A stretch of DNA of 64,000 bases from Marthasterias glacialis. Taxonomy: Eukaryota; Echinodermata; Asteroidea; Forcipulatida; Asteriidae. Below the pieces are notes generated by a model, which saw nothing but the letters and a program-made list of their open reading frames with translations, had not been told where the DNA came from and made no database searches. This document shows, piece by piece, positions 54,601-60,600 of this stretch (within the stretch, counting starts at the first letter, position 1; each line of letters starts with the position of its first letter). The position numbers and the translations under genes are program-made. The stretch is taken from the NCBI GenBank assembly GCA_911728455.2, contig OU452239.1:11886328-11950327 (forward strand). Reading direction: 5' to 3'.

Positions 54601-57600
54601 AAGAATCAACCACCGTTTCTTCAAACACAAAATCAACCGCTATCCTTTCAACTACATAATCAACCATTAGTCCTTCGGAAAAAAGACTCAGCCACAGTTT
54701 TATCCCAACAGAAACAACCACCGGGCTTTCTACCTTAAAGTCAACCACTGGTCTTTTTCCAACACAAGAAAAGTACAGTTTTGACTTCTAGATCTTCCAA
54801 AATGTGGGGACATACATCAAAACAGTGTTTTTAAAACCCCAAACTAAGAAATCTAAAACAGAGAGGAACATTTCCTTTTGTTCTTGCAGTTTGTAATCTA
54901 ACCTGCCTTAATGGCGGAACGCTTGATGAAGGAAACTGCACGTGTACATGTGACCAATACTGGAGCTGTGATGATTGTTCTGGTGAGAAACTAATTTTTG
55001 TGTAGAATTCCTTTTGCTTACTTAAACATTTGGAATCTTTGTTTATTTGTGTGACCTTGCCTAACCGAATAGGGGAAGTACCGTAGAAAAACAATGAAAA
55101 AGAGTAACATTTTTGTTACTGACATACTGAATCTAATTGTACATGGGCACATAGATTGTGATCTAACCTGAACACTTGATGACAAATATTGGGAAGATGG
55201 TGGCAGAGAATAACCGCGTTTGTTGCTTAGGTTGAATTGTTTGTTCTTGCAGTTTGTGAACGAACATGCCTGAATGGAGGAACACTTGATGAAGTAAACT
55301 GCAATTGTATGTGTGACCCAAACTGGAGCGGTCATAACTGTTCTGGTAAGTGAATCAACTAAATTTCGTGTGTAATAGTTAGAATTACCACTACTATCAA
55401 CTTAATTACTCACAGTTTTGACCTTTGGATCTTTCAAACGTTAGGGGCATACATCAAAACAAAATTTAAACCCCCATATTAAGAAATCTAAAATCAGAGA
55501 GCATTTTCCGTTGTTTCAATACTGTGTGTTCTTGCAGTTTGTAATCAAACTTGCCTGAATGGAGGAACACCCGATAATGGAAACTGCACTTGTAAATGCG
55601 ACCAATACTGGAGCGGTCATAACTGTTCTGGTAAGTGAATTAAACTAAACTTCGTGTAGTTAAAATTACCACTACCAACTTAATGAGGGTTTTGACTTCG
55701 GGATTTTTTAAACTTTGGGGGCATACAATGAAACAATGTATAAAACACAAAAAAATATGAAATCCAAATAGAGGAACCTTTTCTGTTGTTTAAATACTTT
55801 TTGTTCTTGCAGTTTGCAGTCGAACCTGCCTGAATGGAGGAACACTTGATGAAGGAAACTGCACTTGTATATGCGACCAATACAGGAGCGGTCCTGACTG
55901 TTCTGGTAAGTGAATTAAGCTAAATTTCGTGTAGTTAGAACTATCACTACTAACTTAATAACAGTTTTGACCTCTGGGTCTTCCAAACTTTAACCTTGCA
56001 CGCTCCCGTGGCGTAGCAGCTTACTGCTCAAATGTGTACTAATTGCGGTTACTCATTAACGGTACAGTCAAAAAACTTGAAATTTCACAAGTTCCTCAAT
56101 GGAACATAGCCGGATAATGCTATAACCAGCAAAATTAGCTGGGGGTGAGTTTTCGACCTACATTCCCCGTTAATTTTACCGCTACAGTCGTTAACTGCAC
56201 GACCACGTAACATAGTGTTTTCTACGGCATACTACTCAGTAGAATGGTATGCAGTGGAAACATTATTTTTTTAATTTTTTTGGCCTTTTTGGGGGTTTCT
56301 GGGGATTCATTGAACCTTTCTGAGTCTATTGATACCATGTTTGAAGAGTTGTGAGCAGACAGAGACAGTTTTACACGCAATTATACAAGCGCAGTTGCCT
56401 ACTGTGCGACGGTGTGTACGCTGCTTATTAACAAAGTGGTGCATTGCAGGGTTAAGGGCATACATCAAAACAGTATTTAAACCCCCAAATTAAGAAATCT
56501 AAAAACAGAGAGCATTTTCTGTTGTTAAAATACTGTTTGTTCTTGCAGTTTGTAATCTAACCTGCCTGAATGGAGGAACACTTGATGACGGAAACTGCAC
56601 TTGTACATGTGACCAATACTGGAGCGGACAAAACTGTTCTGGTAAGTGTTTTCAAGTATGGTAAACTTTGTGTAGTTAGAATTACCACTACTAACTTAAT
56701 GACAGTTTTGACTTCTGGATCTTCCACACTTTAGGGGCATACATCAAAACAGTATTTAAACCCACAAATTAAGAAATCTAAAAACAGAGAGCAATTTCTG
56801 TTGTTTTAATTTTATTTGTTCTTGCAGTTTGTGATCTAACCTGCCTGAATGGAGGAACACTTGATGAAGGAAACTGCACTTGTAAATGCGACCAATACTG
56901 GAGCAGTGATAACTGTTCTGGTAAGTGAATTCAACTAAACTTCGTGTAGTTAGAATTACCACTACAAACTTAATGAGACTTTCGACTTCTGGATATTTCC
57001 ACATTTTGGGGTCATACTTCAAAACGGTGTTTAAAACACAAACATTTAGAAATCTAAAAACAGTGAAAGAGAGATATTTTATGTTGCTAACATTTTATTT
57101 GACCGTGCATGTTTTGGGGTCATACTTCACAACCGTGAGTAAGACACACCAATTAAGGAATCTAAAAATAGTGAGGAACCTTTTCTGTTGTTTAAATACT
57201 ATTAATTTGACCTTGCAGTTTGTGAACGAACATGCCTGAATGGAGGAACACTTGATGAAGTAAACTGCAATTGTATGTGTGACCCAAACTGGAGCGGTCA
57301 TAACTGTTCTGGTAAGTGAATCAACTAAATTTCGTGTGTAATAGTTAGAATTACCACTACTATCAACTTAATTACTCACAGTTTTGACCTTTGGATCTTT
57401 CAAACGTTAGGGGCATACATCAAAACAGTATTTAAACCCCCATATTAAGAAATCTAAAATCAGAGAGCATTTTCCGTTGTTTCAATACTGTGTGTTCTTG
57501 CAGTGTGTAATCAAACTTGCCTGAATGGAGGAACACCCGATAATGGAAACTGCACTTGTAAATGCGACCATTACTGGAGCGGTCATAACTGTTCTGGTAA

Positions 57601-60600
57601 GTGAATTAAACTAAACTTCGTGTAGTTAAAATTACCAGTACCAACTTAATGACAGTTTTGACTTCTGGATCTTCCACTTTTTAGGGGCATACATCAAAAC
57701 CGTATTCAAACCCCCAAACTAAGAAATCTAAAAACAGAGATCAATTTTTGTTGTTTAAATTTTATTATTTTGTTCTTGCAGTTTGTGATCTAACTTGCCT
57801 GAATGGAGGAACACTTGATGAAGGAAACTGCACTTGTAAATGCGACCAATACTGGAGCGGTCATAACTGTTCTGGTAAGTGAATTCAACTAAACTTCGTG
57901 TAGTTAGAATTACCACTACTAACTTAATAAGAATTTCGACTGCTGGATATTTCCACATTTTGGGGTCACTCTTCAAAACGGTGTTTAAAACACAAACATT
58001 TAGAAATCTAAAAACAGTGAAAGAGAGATATTTTATGTTGTTAATATTTTATTTGACCGTGCATGTTTTGGGGTCATACTTCACAACCGTGAGTAAGACA
58101 CACCAATTAAGGAATCTAAAAATAGTGAGGAACCTTTTCTGTTGTTTAAATACTATTTGACCTTGCAGTTTGTGAACGAACATGCCTGAATGGAGGAACA
58201 CTTGATGAAGTAAACTGCAATTGTATGTGTGACCCAAACTGGAGCGGTCATAACTGTTCTGGTAAGTGAATCAACTAAATTTCGTGTGTAATAGTTAGAA
58301 TTACCACTACTATCAACTTAATTACTCACAGTTTTGACCTTTGGATCTTTCAAACGTTAGGGGCATACATCAAAACAGTATTTTAACCCCCATATTAAGA
58401 AATCTAAAATCAGAGAGCATTTTCCGTTGTTTCAATACTGTGTGTTCTTGCAGTGTGTAATCAAACTTGCCTGAATGGAGGAACACCCGATAATGGAAAC
58501 TGCACTTGTAAATGCGACCATTACTGGAGCGGTCATAACTGTTCTGGTAAGTGAATTAAACTAAACTTCGTGTAGTTAAAATTACCACTACCAACTTAAT
58601 GAGGGATTTGACTTCTGGATTTTTCAAACTTTGGGGGGCATACAATGAAACAGTGTATAAAACACAAAAAAATATGAAATCTAAATATAGGAACCCTTTC
58701 TGTTGTTTAAATACTTTTTGTTCTTGCAGTTTGCAGTCGAACCTGCCCGAATGGAGGAACACTCAATACGGTAGACTGCACTTGTATATGCGACCAATAC
58801 AGGAGCGGTCCTGACTGTTCTGGTAAGTGCATTAAGCTAAATTTCGTGTAGTTAAAACTATCACTACTAACTTAATAACAGTTTTGACCTCTGGATCTTC
58901 CAAACTTTAAGGGCATACATCAAAACAGTATTTAAACCCCCAAATTAAGAAATCTAAAAACAGAGAGCATTTTCTGTTGTTAAAATACTGTTTGTTCTTG
59001 CAGTTTGTAATCTAACCTGCCTGAATGGAGGAACACTTGATAATGGAAACTGCACTTGTACATGTGACCAATACTGGAGCGGACAAAACTGTTCTGGTAA
59101 GTGAATTAAAATAAATTTCGTGAAGTTAGAACTATCTTTAATTTAATAACAGTTTTGACTTCTGGATCAACACAGTGTATAAATAAGAAGTGGTATTTAA
59201 ACTTTCAAAGGGAAATTAAGACTTTCAATGATTCTTGGTACATTGCCCAAAGAACTTGGGAAACATAGTAAGTCGAGGGTCAAATTAATGTTTCCACAGA
59301 ACCAGATGGTGCAATGGACTTTGTTTGAATAATAGATTCTCGTCTAACGTTATAGTCCATCAAGGATCTAGTTTAAAAACAGTACATGTGACGTCATAAA
59401 ATACACGAAAAGAAATCTCGACGAAAATAATGGTGGTTTCGATGGATAGCCAAAACTACAATAATAATAAATAAATACAAATGCAATTCCTTACAACGCC
59501 GTCTCCCACCCAGGTTGCATCGTAAACTGGGCGACATCCCTGGTTATACGGTGGTATACGGTTGTACGAATTTTGACTGGCTACCGAATAAATACATTAT
59601 TTAAAAGCATCATTTTTGGTTACAGCTTTGACATTGTACATGCATCGACTGCAGTCATTGTTTCTAGAATTTTTATCTGTAATTTCTACCAACAAATTAT
59701 TTATTTACAGTTTATAAAAAATGGGCAATAATACTTGTATGTAATTCAGGTCTCTGAAGAATTGTATGATTTTCAAATAATGTTTCTGGAAACATTGCAA
59801 ATAATTTTTAATGAAATTGAACTGGAATAAAAAACCTTATTAATAAATATTTCCTTCAAAATGCTACCATCTTCAAGAATATTGTATCATGATTGGAAAA
59901 CAAGAGTACGGTGGTTGTAGATTGATTCAGAGCACCAGACTATAGTTCTGGTGACTCGGTTATAAGAGTGTAGGTTGGGATCCTGAAGTTCACGTTTGCG
60001 TCCTTGAGCGATACGCTACCGCACCGGCTTCGTAATGTACCCCCTGCCATATTTTTGCCCCTAACTTTTTAACGCTAGAGCCGATAGCTTTTTAACGCTA
60101 GAGCCGATAACTTAGACATTTTCTGACTTCTCACAAAATATATTTAGTGTCATGTTGGCAAAAACTAATCGATACCTGGGGTTAACTGTTACCATGGCAA
60201 CCATTTATTTGACCTTGTCACACACGATTTTAATGTTTTCACCTTGTGAACAAATTTTCCACCTGAGATGAATCATGTGTTAGTGCGAAATGCTTTCGGA
60301 AAAAAAACGGTCCTGATAGCTTTCAGGACCGTTTTTTTTTTTTTTTTTTTTTTTTAACCCTATAGATAGGGTTAAATTTACGCTTATATAATTTTCCTCT
60401 TCGTGATATATTATTAACTTCTCATTTTAAAATGTTTAAAATGGAGGATGGTTAAACTTGACATAACTTTAAGTACTTGAACTTAAAACCACAATAACAA
60501 CAATAAAAAATTCTTTGTCCAATTATATTAGTTTTATGTTTATTTTAACGTGTCCTGTATTATGAACAGAGCAGTACGTTAAAAAGCACTCCCCGCCCAT

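Larger units (their letters stand above)
49951..59147 (+). repeat. Cassette 4 (9,197 bp, expanded EGF run)
   Basis: The first half tracks cassette 3. After short EGF 3 it departs: a run of ten further EGF exons replaces the last three live exons of the others, including an internal three-exon duplication of about 950 bp, and a 458 bp transposon sits in one intron. It ends at 59148 with the start of a fifth, truncated cassette. Confidence 0.85.
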
